Source: Cyclobacterium plantarum (GTDB lineage: Bacteria; Bacteroidota; Bacteroidia; Cytophagales; Cyclobacteriaceae). From it: a DNA stretch of 64,000 bases. Positions within the stretch are counted from its first letter, which is position 1, and every line of letters begins with the position of its first letter. The notes below the pieces were generated by a model. It did no database searches. It saw nothing but the letters and a program-made list of their open reading frames with translations, and was not told where the DNA came from. Shown piece after piece: positions 18,748 to 27,454 of this stretch. The position numbers and the translations under genes are program-made. The stretch covers positions 1 through 64,000 of the forward strand of contig NZ_JAANYN010000018.1 of the NCBI RefSeq assembly GCF_011290685.1, written 5' to 3'.

Positions 18748-20589
18748 TCAGGAATAGAAAAATCTTTCTATCTTATTTAAATCTAATTTAATAAAGGTCT
18801 TGTTTCCTTCCGGGCTATAATTTGGGTTTTGACAGGCAAACAACTGGCCGGCAAGGTTTTCCATTTCCTGGCTTTTTAATTGATCTCCTTTCTTTATGGA
18901 AGTTTTCTTTGCCAAAGACCTTGCCAGGTTTTCTTTTCTGCCGAGTGATAGTTCATCTTTAAAATGCTTGAATTGTTCCAGCATTTCTTCAAAAAGGACT
19001 TTTTCACTGGCAATATGAATATCGGTTGGGACTCCGTTGATCAGGATGGTATGTTTGCCAAAAACCGTCAATTGAAAACCAAGGTTGTTCAATTCTTCTT
19101 TTAAATCCATGACCAGGGCAAAGTCTGCAGGACTCAGTTGGATATTCTGCGGGAAAAGGCATTGTTGGGAAGCTCCTGCTGATTGATCCAGTTGCCTGAT
19201 ATACCTTTCGTATAGGATCCGTTGATGCGTGGCCTGTTGGTCAAAAACAAGCATGCCGGAGGATGTTTGGGTTACGAAGTAAGCTTGCCCTATCTGAAAT
19301 GTTTTTCCCGGACCTGCGGCCGGCTTTTCCGTTGAAATATCCGCACTATTGGCTTTGCTGGGGAAGGTCTTCAGCTGGCCGCTCCCTTGTTTTTCCTTTT
19401 CAGGGTCAAAATGGATGGCTCTTTCTTCATGATCCTGCTGGAACATTTGTTCCCATCCCCTGGCGTCTTTGTTTAGGGAGCTGGGTCCCCTGAAGGTCCT
19501 GTAGTTGTTTTCCGTACTTACCTCATGGCCTTTGTTGTTGTCATTGTCCCAATTGTCCGTAAAATTCACGTCCAGGCTAAAGTCAATGGTAGGAACTACA
19601 TGGTGTGCCCCCAAGGCCTGTTTTACAGCTGACCTGACTACCCCATATATGGTTCTTTCGTCATCAAACTTGATCTCAGTTTTGGTTGGATGAACGTTGA
19701 TATCAATATGCTTTGGATCAATGGTTAAAAAAAGTACATAAAAAGGATGTTGATCTGAACTGATGAGTGCTTCAAAGGCATTCAGCAGGGCGTGGTGAAG
19801 GTAATTACTTCTTATATAGCGGTTGTTGACGAAAAAAAATTGTTCTCCACGGGTTTTTTTGGCTTGTTCAGGAGTCCCTACGTACCCTTTGATATCTATG
19901 TGAGGAGATGATTCCTGACATACTATTAGCTGGTTCCTATATTGCTTCCCAAAAATACCCACTATTCTTTTACTGAGCTTTCCGGAGGCTAGTTTAAACA
20001 GCTCCATGTCGTTTTGGTAAAAAGAAAATGCCACCTCAGGGTATGCAAGTGCAATCCGTTGAAACTCCTCCAGCAGGTGTTTGGTCTCCACCGCATTGGA
20101 TTTGAGAAAATTTCTCCGCGCAGGTACATTAAAGAAAAGGTTTTTTACAGCTATAGAGGTGCCGCCCTGAAAAACTACTGGTTCCTGCTTCTTTACCATA
20201 GACCCCTCAATTTGGATCAGGCTGCCCAATTCGTCTCCCTCGCGTTTGGTTTTCAATTCAACCTGGGCCACCGCTGCTATGGAAGCCATTGCCTCACCTC
20301 TAAATCCATGGGTGCGGATATTAAACAGGTCTTCTGATCTTTTGATCTTGGAGGTGGCATGCCTTTCAAAGCACATCCGCGCATCTGTGATGGACATCCC
20401 AATGCCGTCATCTATGACCTGGATGAGGGATTTTCCTCCATCCCTTACCACTACCTGGATGTTTTTGGCACCGGCATCAATGGCATTCTCCAAAAGTTCT
20501 TTTAATGCTGAGGAAGGTCTTTGGACTACCTCCCCGGCCGCAATTTGATTGGCGATCGCATCTGGCAACAACTGAATCAGGTCATTCAT
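18748..20589 (-). CDS. mutL: DNA mismatch repair protein MutL
   Basis: A 613-residue mismatch repair protein that links MutS recognition to strand removal. The N-terminal GHKL ATPase has ELLENAIDAG, DDGIGM and THGFRGEAMASI. The C-terminal dimer domain starts near residue 430. The metal-dependent endonuclease motif DQHAxxExxxxE found in nicking MutL proteins is degenerate here (DQQATHQRILYE), and the CPxGRP metal motif is replaced by YSPEGNKTF, so nicking activity is uncertain. A small membrane protein gene overlaps its start by 8 bases upstream, and two rhomboid genes follow. Confidence 0.95.
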   Translation of the reverse strand: MNDLIQLLPDAIANQIAAGEVVQRPSSALKELLENAIDAGAKNIQVVVRDGGKSLIQVIDDGIGMSITDARMCFERHATSKIKRSEDLFNIRTHGFRGEAMASIAAVAQVELKTKREGDELGSLIQIEGSMVKKQEPVVFQGGTSIAVKNLFFNVPARRNFLKSNAVETKHLLEEFQRIALAYPEVAFSFYQNDMELFKLASGKLSKRIVGIFGKQYRNQLIVCQESSPHIDIKGYVGTPEQAKKTRGEQFFFVNNRYIRSNYLHHALLNAFEALISSDQHPFYVLFLTIDPKHIDINVHPTKTEIKFDDERTIYGVVRSAVKQALGAHHVVPTIDFSLDVNFTDNWDNDNNKGHEVSTENNYRTFRGPSSLNKDARGWEQMFQQDHEERAIHFDPEKEKQGSGQLKTFPSKANSADISTEKPAAGPGKTFQIGQAYFVTQTSSGMLVFDQQATHQRILYERYIRQLDQSAGASQQCLFPQNIQLSPADFALVMDLKEELNNLGFQLTVFGKHTILINGVPTDIHIASEKVLFEEMLEQFKHFKDELSLGRKENLARSLAKKTSIKKGDQLKSQEMENLAGQLFACQNPNYSPEGNKTFIKLDLNKIERFFYS

Positions 20590-20998
20590 TTTTTTTACGG
20601 GGTTTTAACTTGAACAACCCGATCAATAAGGCTACCGCCGATCCCAGATAGAGCAGGTAGTAAATAATATCGGGACCAAAGTACAAGTACCCCCCAAACC
20701 CGCCTACAAGCAGAACAAAAATTATGGTACGCATCAATCCGGCACTTTGCAGTATGCCAGAGGGTTGCTTCTTAATAGGACTTCCACTGGTAAACGCCCC
20801 CCTGATGGCAGAGCCATGGTGATACCCCAACTTTTGTTTCAATCCATTTTCATCAGGTGAAAGCACTCCTTTGGCCTCTAATTCTCTTTTGATACCCTCG
20901 GTCCTGCTTTGGATTTCTTCTTTTACCGGATCATAATGCCTTGGATTGATCTGAAATCTTCTTGGTTGGTTTACCCTGAATATAGATGGAAATTTCAT
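20582..20998 (-). CDS. Small conserved membrane protein upstream of mutL
   Basis: A 138-residue protein with a charged N-terminal half (RRFQINPRHYDPVKEEIQSR, typical of a Bacteroidota conserved family next to mutL) and two membrane helices at about 90-105 and 110-128, ending in a basic tail. I do not recognise a functional domain. It is the first gene of the run 20998-17007 and overlaps mutL by 8 bases, so it is cotranscribed with mutL. Confidence 0.78.
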   Translation of the reverse strand: MKFPSIFRVNQPRRFQINPRHYDPVKEEIQSRTEGIKRELEAKGVLSPDENGLKQKLGYHHGSAIRGAFTSGSPIKKQPSGILQSAGLMRTIIFVLLVGGFGGYLYFGPDIIYYLLYLGSAVALLIGLFKLKPRKKNE

Positions 20999-21253
20999 GC
21001 GGTCAGTTGTCTGTTTTCAAGGGTCGGTAAGGTGATCTGATGTTTAGGCGTACTTGGAGGAATCCAAAACTTGGAAAAAACATTGTACCACCGAAACCGA
21101 ATTTAATTAACTATTGTTTTTTGAATAAATTTACACCTGTTCATCACTTTTACATAGGTAGAAATCCGGAAATTATGTATGTTTGGATAATTCCGGGATT
21201 TGTGTTACACAAAGTTATCCTTAAATTATTACCAATAAAATTTTAACACGCCC

Positions 21254-24223
21254 ATGTGTCAAAAAGTTTATGCTTTGTCCATTTGTTGCATCCTACTTTT
21301 AGGATTGGTTTCCAGCCACTCGTATGCACCTGATCTGGACCTTTTTCAAAGTGAAAACACTACTGCCCAGCAAGTTTGGGTAGACAGTGTTTTCAATAAC
21401 CTGACCTTTGAGGAGCGCCTCGGGCAACTATTCATGGTAGCGGCCTATTCCAACAAAGGAAAAGACCATCAGGAAGAAATTTCTCAGTTGATACAGCGTG
21501 AAAACCTTGGGGGCCTGATTTTTTTTCAGGGAGGACCTGTTCGTCAGGCGCATTTGACCAATGAATACCAGAAGTTGGCAAAGACACCACTTTTCATTGC
21601 CATGGATGCAGAATGGGGCCTTGGCATGAGATTAGACAGTGTGCTGAGGTTTCCTAAACAGATGACCCTTGGAGCAGCTAAGGACGAAGTACTCGTTTAC
21701 CATATGGGCAGAGAGATTGCGCGACAATTTCAGGAAATGGGCATGCATATCAATTTTGCACCTGTAGTGGATGTCAATTCTGATCCAGATAATCCTGTCA
21801 TAGGCTACCGTTCTTTTGGGGAAGAAAAGCAATTGGTCAGCAGAAAATCTTTGGCCTACATGCAAGGGCTGCAGGACCATGGCGTCATTGCCAATGCCAA
21901 ACATTTTCCGGGTCATGGAAATACCAATTCTGATTCTCATTACACCACGCCGGTCATTATGAGCAGTAAAGAAAAAATTGTGGACATAGATCTATATCCC
22001 TACCGGGAAATGATTGATAAAGGTTTGATGAGTGTCATGGTGGCTCATTTGCATATTCCCAGCCTTGGAAGTGAAGACAAGCTTCCAACCACATTATCTC
22101 CCAAGGTGGTCACCGGACTGCTTAGAGAGGAAATGAATTTCCAGGGACTCATTTTTACTGATGCCCTTAACATGAAGGGAGTAAGTGACCTGTACAAGCC
22201 GGGGGAAGTAGATCTGTTGGCTTTGCTTGCTGGAAATGATATTCTATTGTACGCCGAAGATGTGCCAAAATCGAAAAAATTGATTCTGGAGGCAGTGGAA
22301 CAAGGAAAAATCAGTAAGGAAGAAATCGACCAAAGAGTACGCAAGGTATTGAACGCCAAATATTGGGCAGGTTTGCATCAACCCCAACAAATCAACCCCC
22401 AAAAATTGGTGGAGCGTTTGAGCAATTTTGGAACTAAAGCCCTGATCGAACAACTATATGCATCTTCAATAACCGTCTTAAATAATCAGGACGAAGCTAT
22501 ACCTGTACGCCACCTTGACATGGGCCAGATGGCTTCGCTAACCTTGGGCGGTAAAGGAGAAACTTTTAAATCATTTCTTGACAAGTATGCGGCCTTCACC
22601 CACTATACGCTTAGGTCCAATAGCAATCGGGATAATTACGCTGCCATGGAGGCTAACCTGAAAGACTACAACACGATCGTGGTCGGAGTAATGGGAATGA
22701 CCAACAACAGCCGGAGAAATTTTGGTCTTAATGAGGAGGAAATTGCCTTCATCAACAGGCTTCAGGAAACCCACCAGGTCATCACCGTAGTTTTTGGCAA
22801 TGCCTATTCTGCTGCAAAATTCAGGGAGCAGAAAAATCTGCTATTGGTTTATGAGGAAAATGAATTTACTGAAAGTCTGGCTCCTCAGGTAATCTTCGGG
22901 GGAAGACCAGGAACAGGCAAGCTACCAATAAGTCTGGATCAGGGTTGGGTTTTGGGTCATGGCATTCAGACAGCTACATTGGATCGCCTGGCTTACAGCA
23001 CACCTGAAGCCCAAAACATGGATAGCCGGGAATTATTAAAAATTGACCGGCTTATGGAAAAAGCAATAGCGGACAAAGCCACACCAGGCGGTACTGTACT
23101 GGTGGCAAAAAATGGATCAGTGGTGCTTGAAAAGTCCTATGGGCATTATGATTACAGCGAGAGGCAGGCCGTTACCGAAAATACCCTGTATGATTTGGCC
23201 TCGCTGACAAAGGTCATGGCCACCACACAGGCCATTATGTTTCTTGAGGGCCGGGGATTTATTGACCTGGATGAAAAACTGGAAACTTACCTTCCTGCAT
23301 TGGCGGGGAGCAATAAGGCCGATATCCGCATAAGAGACATCCTGACCCATGAAGCCGGTTTGTTACCTTATATTCCCCATTTTACCCAAACACTTGAAGG
23401 ATCCGAATGGAAAAGGGAATATTACAGCCGCAGCAATCAGCCTCCCTTTACCTTGCCAGTAGCTGACGGGGTGTTTGCACACCATTCTTTGCCAGACAGC
23501 CTCTGGAAATGGACGGTAGAATCCGATCTGAGATATAAAGGCAGCAAAAGCAGGGGATATAGTTATCGGTATTCGGATGTTGGTATGTATTTACTGCACC
23601 GGTTGATTGAAACCATGGTAAACCAACCCATGAATGAATTTCTAGAGCAACAATTCTACAGTCCTTTGGGCATGAACCATTTCGGATTTTTACCCTTGCA
23701 AAAGTTCGATCCACGCCAAATTGCCCCTACAGAGGATGACAGGCTCTTCCGCAAAACCCTGGTACACGGTTATGTGCATGACCCAGGGGCCGCCCTGTAT
23801 GGGGGTGTGGCCGGTCACGCAGGCCTGTTTGGAACAGCCAATGATCTGGCCAAATTAATGCAAATGATGCTTCAGGGGGGAAAGTACGGCGCGGTAGAAA
23901 TATTGGACCAGGAAACCATTGATAAATTTACCAGCAAGCAATCTTTTAAGAGCAGACGGGCATTGGGTTGGGATAAACCTGATCCGGAAAAGGATAAAGG
24001 ACCTACCGGAAACCTCGCCCCCCCAAGCACTTTTGGCCATACTGGATTCACCGGAACAGCTGCCTGGGCTGATCCGGAAAATCAATTGATATATATTTTT
24101 CTATCCAACAGGGTTCATCCGGATGCAGGAAATAACCGGTTATTGCGTGACAATGTGCGCTCCGACATCCAGGATATTGTCTACAAGTCTTTAAAAACCC
24201 AAATACTTTTAGCCGAAAAATGA
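21254..24223 (+). CDS. GH3 beta-N-acetylglucosaminidase fused to beta-lactamase-fold serine hydrolase
   Basis: A 989-residue exported two-enzyme protein. After a signal peptide, a glycoside hydrolase family 3 domain (about 45-380) shows the NagZ-type motif KHFPGHGNTNSDSH (216-229), whose His/Asp pair is the acid/base of GH3 N-acetylglucosaminidases, and a nucleophile Asp in FTDALNMKG (about 303). A GH3 C-terminal domain follows (about 400-560). The last 380 residues form a serine hydrolase of the beta-lactamase/AmpH class with S650-L-T-K653, a Tyr-Ser-Asp in place of the usual Y-x-N (RYSDVG) and HTGFTGT as the KTG-like motif. The likely role is periplasmic peptidoglycan turnover or recycling, with one domain on the sugar and one on the peptide. 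It precedes bshA on the same strand. Confidence 0.92.
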   Translation: MCQKVYALSICCILLLGLVSSHSYAPDLDLFQSENTTAQQVWVDSVFNNLTFEERLGQLFMVAAYSNKGKDHQEEISQLIQRENLGGLIFFQGGPVRQAHLTNEYQKLAKTPLFIAMDAEWGLGMRLDSVLRFPKQMTLGAAKDEVLVYHMGREIARQFQEMGMHINFAPVVDVNSDPDNPVIGYRSFGEEKQLVSRKSLAYMQGLQDHGVIANAKHFPGHGNTNSDSHYTTPVIMSSKEKIVDIDLYPYREMIDKGLMSVMVAHLHIPSLGSEDKLPTTLSPKVVTGLLREEMNFQGLIFTDALNMKGVSDLYKPGEVDLLALLAGNDILLYAEDVPKSKKLILEAVEQGKISKEEIDQRVRKVLNAKYWAGLHQPQQINPQKLVERLSNFGTKALIEQLYASSITVLNNQDEAIPVRHLDMGQMASLTLGGKGETFKSFLDKYAAFTHYTLRSNSNRDNYAAMEANLKDYNTIVVGVMGMTNNSRRNFGLNEEEIAFINRLQETHQVITVVFGNAYSAAKFREQKNLLLVYEENEFTESLAPQVIFGGRPGTGKLPISLDQGWVLGHGIQTATLDRLAYSTPEAQNMDSRELLKIDRLMEKAIADKATPGGTVLVAKNGSVVLEKSYGHYDYSERQAVTENTLYDLASLTKVMATTQAIMFLEGRGFIDLDEKLETYLPALAGSNKADIRIRDILTHEAGLLPYIPHFTQTLEGSEWKREYYSRSNQPPFTLPVADGVFAHHSLPDSLWKWTVESDLRYKGSKSRGYSYRYSDVGMYLLHRLIETMVNQPMNEFLEQQFYSPLGMNHFGFLPLQKFDPRQIAPTEDDRLFRKTLVHGYVHDPGAALYGGVAGHAGLFGTANDLAKLMQMMLQGGKYGAVEILDQETIDKFTSKQSFKSRRALGWDKPDPEKDKGPTGNLAPPSTFGHTGFTGTAAWADPENQLIYIFLSNRVHPDAGNNRLLRDNVRSDIQDIVYKSLKTQILLAEK

Positions 24224-24293
24224 ACAAATTAACAGGGATAACGTGTTAAAGTTTGATACATAAATCTGGCTTGGCCTTAAAAAAAACAAAAAA

Positions 24294-25436
24294 ATGAAAA
24301 TCGGGATAGTCTGTTACCCGACATTTGGGGGAAGCGGTGTGGTCGCTACTGAATTGGGAAAAGCTCTTTCTGCCAAAGGTCATGAGATTCATTTCATTAC
24401 TTACAGTCAGCCCACCAGGCTGGATTTTTTTAGTGAAAACCTATTCTACCATGAGGTGGATATCAAGAGTTATCCCTTGTTTGAGCATGCGCCATACGAA
24501 TTAGCCCTGGCAAGCAAAATGGTCAATGTGGTGAAGTACGAGGGATTGGATTTGTTACACGTTCACTATGCCATACCACATGCTTCAGCAGCCTATATGG
24601 CCAAACAAATTTTAAAAAAACAAGGCATCAACATTCCGGTAGTAACCACTTTGCATGGCACGGACATTACCCTGGTGGGAAAAGACCCCAGCTATGAGCC
24701 AGTGGTGACTTTCAGCATCAATGAATCCGATGGTGTGACTGCCGTATCAGAGGACCTGAAGAAGGACACTTTTCTACACTTTGATATTCATACCCATATT
24801 GAAGTCATTCCCAATTTCATTGACCTCAACAGATTTAAAAAGCAAAAGAAGGAACATTTCAAGAAGGCCATTTGCCCCATGGATGAAAAACTCCTGGTTC
24901 ACACCTCCAATTTTCGTAAAGTAAAACGGGTAGAGGATGTGATTAGGGTCTTTTTTGAAGTGCGCAAAGTTATTCCGGCCAAGCTTCTATTGGTTGGAGA
25001 TGGTCCTGAGAGGGATAAAATGGAAAGGTTATGCCGTCAGTTGGGCACCTGTGAGGACATCAGGTTTTTGGGTAAGCTTGAAGCAGTGGAAGAGGTGCTA
25101 TCCGTAGCAGATCTTTTTCTCATGCCATCGGAAAAGGAAAGTTTTGGCCTGGCAGCATTGGAAGCCATGGCTTGCGAAGTCCCCTTATTGACCAGCAATG
25201 TAGGGGGCATTCCTGAATTGAATATCAATGGAGAGACAGGCTTCCTTTGCGAAGTGGGAAATATTGCTGAAATGACTGAAAAAGCACTTTTTATTTTAGA
25301 TGGCAAAAATTTACCCAATTTTAAAAAGAATGCCCTGGCCCGGGCAAAGATGTTTGATGTGTCGGCAATTCTGCCCAAATATGAGGTATTCTACGCTAAA
25401 ACCATCGAAAATTCTCTTCTGGCTTCAAATATCTGA
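24294..25436 (+). CDS. bshA: N-acetyl-alpha-D-glucosaminyl L-malate synthase BshA
   Basis: A 380-residue GT4-family glycosyltransferase that joins GlcNAc from UDP-GlcNAc to L-malate, the first step in making the thiol bacillithiol. The N-terminus GIVCYPTFGGSGVVATELG and the HVHYAIPHA stretch are specific for BshA, and the C-terminal EKESFGLAALEAMACEVP holds the nucleotide-sugar E-x7-E motif. bshB and bshC are not in the window. The gene stands 70 bases after the GH3 fusion; bacillithiol is typical of many Bacteroidota. Confidence 0.95.
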   Translation: MKIGIVCYPTFGGSGVVATELGKALSAKGHEIHFITYSQPTRLDFFSENLFYHEVDIKSYPLFEHAPYELALASKMVNVVKYEGLDLLHVHYAIPHASAAYMAKQILKKQGINIPVVTTLHGTDITLVGKDPSYEPVVTFSINESDGVTAVSEDLKKDTFLHFDIHTHIEVIPNFIDLNRFKKQKKEHFKKAICPMDEKLLVHTSNFRKVKRVEDVIRVFFEVRKVIPAKLLLVGDGPERDKMERLCRQLGTCEDIRFLGKLEAVEEVLSVADLFLMPSEKESFGLAALEAMACEVPLLTSNVGGIPELNINGETGFLCEVGNIAEMTEKALFILDGKNLPNFKKNALARAKMFDVSAILPKYEVFYAKTIENSLLASNI

Positions 25437-25584
25437 TTAAAATCATAATTTATTTTCCTCAATAATGTAACCCCTGGTAACAAGCTTTTCGTTTAGAGTA
25501 CATATAATCTTCGATTAAGGATAATATTCCTTAACTTAGGCATCAAAATTGAAGGTAAGATATCGATTAAAAATTACTTGAATA

Positions 25585-26214
25585 ATGAAAAAAATTGGAA
25601 GATTGGACCGTCCGGACAATAGCGGGAGTGCTAAAATGTTTGCCAATCCAGTTTTGGAAAAATTGAGCAGAACCCATATCAGCATACCCATAGCCATGTT
25701 TTTGGGTGTTGGCACTTTCTCAATTTATATGGGGATAACGACAACGGATATTTCTTTCTTAAAGGCAGGCTTACTGATGTCAGGTGGATTTCTGGTATTT
25801 ACTTTTGTAGAATATCTGTTGCACCGCTATGTTTATCACATGGTCCCGGATAATAAGTTTAAGGATAAGCTTCAATATTCCATGCATGGTGTGCATCATG
25901 ACTATCCAAAAGACAAGGACCGACTAGCACTACCTCCGTTTATTACAGGTATGTATGCAGCTATACTTTATTTCCTGTTTGATTTCATCATGGGGGAAAT
26001 GGCCCTTTATTTCCTGCCGGGCTTTTTAATTGGGTATGCCATGTACCTGGGGGTGCATTTTCTGGTACATGCCTACCAGCCACCAAAAAACTTCCTGAAA
26101 ACCCTTTGGGTAAACCATGCCATACACCATTACAAAGATCCGGATGTAGCCTTCGGTGTAAGTACACCACTTTGGGATTTTGTCTTTGGAACTGTACCAA
26201 AAAAACAACATTGA
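25585..26214 (+). CDS. Sterol desaturase/fatty acid hydroxylase family protein
   Basis: A 209-residue membrane enzyme of the fatty acid hydroxylase superfamily, di-iron proteins that hydroxylate lipids. Four membrane helices are expected. The histidine boxes that hold the iron are seen in HRYVYH, HGVHHDYPKD, HFLVHAY and NHAIHHYKDP. The last two and the YPKDKDR spacing match 2-hydroxylases of fatty acids or sphingolipids (FAH1/Scs7-like), and some Cytophagales make sphingolipids and 2-hydroxy fatty acids. The substrate is inference. A terminator follows the stop. Confidence 0.88.
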   Translation: MKKIGRLDRPDNSGSAKMFANPVLEKLSRTHISIPIAMFLGVGTFSIYMGITTTDISFLKAGLLMSGGFLVFTFVEYLLHRYVYHMVPDNKFKDKLQYSMHGVHHDYPKDKDRLALPPFITGMYAAILYFLFDFIMGEMALYFLPGFLIGYAMYLGVHFLVHAYQPPKNFLKTLWVNHAIHHYKDPDVAFGVSTPLWDFVFGTVPKKQH

Positions 26215-26253
26215 ATTCCGGTGACAGCTATTGGTGGAAAATCATTCATCCGT

Positions 26254-26292
26254 TAAAAAAAGCGGCAATTCATGGAATTGACCGCTTTTTTA
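26254..26292 (+). terminator. Intrinsic terminator after fatty acid hydroxylase-like gene
   Basis: A hairpin with arms AAAAGCGG and CCGCTTTT, extended by AATT/AATT, is followed by TTTTTT. It begins 40 bases after the stop at 26214 and lies upstream of the next gene. The T-run on both sides means it could work both ways. Confidence 0.8.
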
Positions 26293-26357
26293 ATGATTAT
26301 TGTTCACTAACTTCGCCGTAATCGATTGTCTATTCCGGAAAGTTAAATACTTCAAAC

Positions 26358-27173
26358 ATGACTATAAGTATCATTGGATTAGGTTGGCTGGGTACGCCAC
26401 TGGCTGCAGAGCTCCAAAATCAGGGATATACCGTAAAAGGAAGTACCACAAAACCAGATAAAAGAGACCTTTTGCGAGCGGATGGCATAGAGGCCTTTCA
26501 GCTTATCCTGGACCCCGGGGTGAAAGGGGAATTGCCAGTATCCCTGTTTGAAACTGACATCTTGGTAATAAATGTACCTCCTTCCCGACGGAGTAAGCCA
26601 GCAGATTTTCACCCGAAACAAATCCAGCAGCTTAAAGATTTAATCGTCCAAAATCAGATAAAAAAGGTTTTGTATGTAAGTGCCACCTCTGTGTATCCAA
26701 GTGAAAACCAATTGGCACGGGAAACAACCACATTGTCCCCGGCCAATACCGGAAACCCTAGCCTGCTGAATGCAGAAAACCTATTGTGGGAAAACAAAAA
26801 CTATGACCTGACGGTGATCCGCTTTGGAGGACTTCTGGGGGATGACAGGATTCCGGGAAGATACTTCTCCGGTAAAGAAAATGTTGCCGGTCATCCACCG
26901 GTTAATTACATTCATCGAAGGGATGCTGTACGAGCTATACCCTGGATTCTGACAAACAAGCTTTGGAACGAAACTTTTAATATCGTGAGTCCGGTACATC
27001 CCTCCAAAAAAGAAGTATTTGAAAAAAATGCGGCGGACTTTGGTTTTCCCCCACCTGCAAGTTATGAAAATCCTGAAGGGCAGCAATGGAAAAAAATTTC
27101 ACCTGAAAAATGGTTACAAACAGGTTTTATCTTTGACTTTGACAACCCTCTGGACTTTAGCTACACCCCCTGA
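26358..27173 (+). CDS. NAD(P)-binding epimerase/dehydratase-like protein (YeeZ-like)
   Basis: A 271-residue protein with an N-terminal Rossmann fold (SIIGLGWLGTPLA, a GxGxxG variant) and the general layout of atypical SDR proteins of the YeeZ group. VSATSVYP corresponds to the usual catalytic Ser/Tyr strand, but the canonical YxxxK is missing (ENLLWENK follows), so the enzyme activity is uncertain. It lies alone between the terminator and sucA. Confidence 0.8.
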   Translation: MTISIIGLGWLGTPLAAELQNQGYTVKGSTTKPDKRDLLRADGIEAFQLILDPGVKGELPVSLFETDILVINVPPSRRSKPADFHPKQIQQLKDLIVQNQIKKVLYVSATSVYPSENQLARETTTLSPANTGNPSLLNAENLLWENKNYDLTVIRFGGLLGDDRIPGRYFSGKENVAGHPPVNYIHRRDAVRAIPWILTNKLWNETFNIVSPVHPSKKEVFEKNAADFGFPPPASYENPEGQQWKKISPEKWLQTGFIFDFDNPLDFSYTP

Positions 27174-27376
27174 TGCAGGATTTATTTGCCAGAATCTGCA
27201 GGTGGAAAAGCCCATTCCAAAAAAACACAAATTAATTGACAAAAAGCCATCCCTTAAATTCCCTGGCAATCCGAATCAACTTTTAAAAAAATAGCCTGGT
27301 AATAATTATATACTGATTTTTTAAAATTAATCAACTTTTATTCTGGTATTAAAAATTTAAAATATTGATATTCAAA

Positions 27377-27384
27377 TATATTTG
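27377..27384 (+). promoter_or_regulatory. Candidate -7 box for sucA
   Basis: TATATTTG fits the TAxxTTTG -7 element of Bacteroidota sigma factor promoters and lies about 70 bases before the sucA start. No clear TTG -33 element sits at the expected spacing, so this is a weak call. Confidence 0.3.
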
Positions 27385-27454
27385 TAAACCCGCATAAGCG
27401 GTTTTTAAAAAATAACTTAATAAGCTAATTTTGTCAGCAGAACATAAATAACCC

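Noticed and set aside
21040-21246. A 68-residue open frame between the mutL operon and the GH3 fusion gene
   Set aside because: The sequence is A+T-rich and not protein-like; it overlaps the likely promoter region.
24229-24256. Palindrome TTAACA / TGTTAA after the GH3 fusion gene
   Set aside because: Weak six-base arms and no T-run; not called a terminator or operator.
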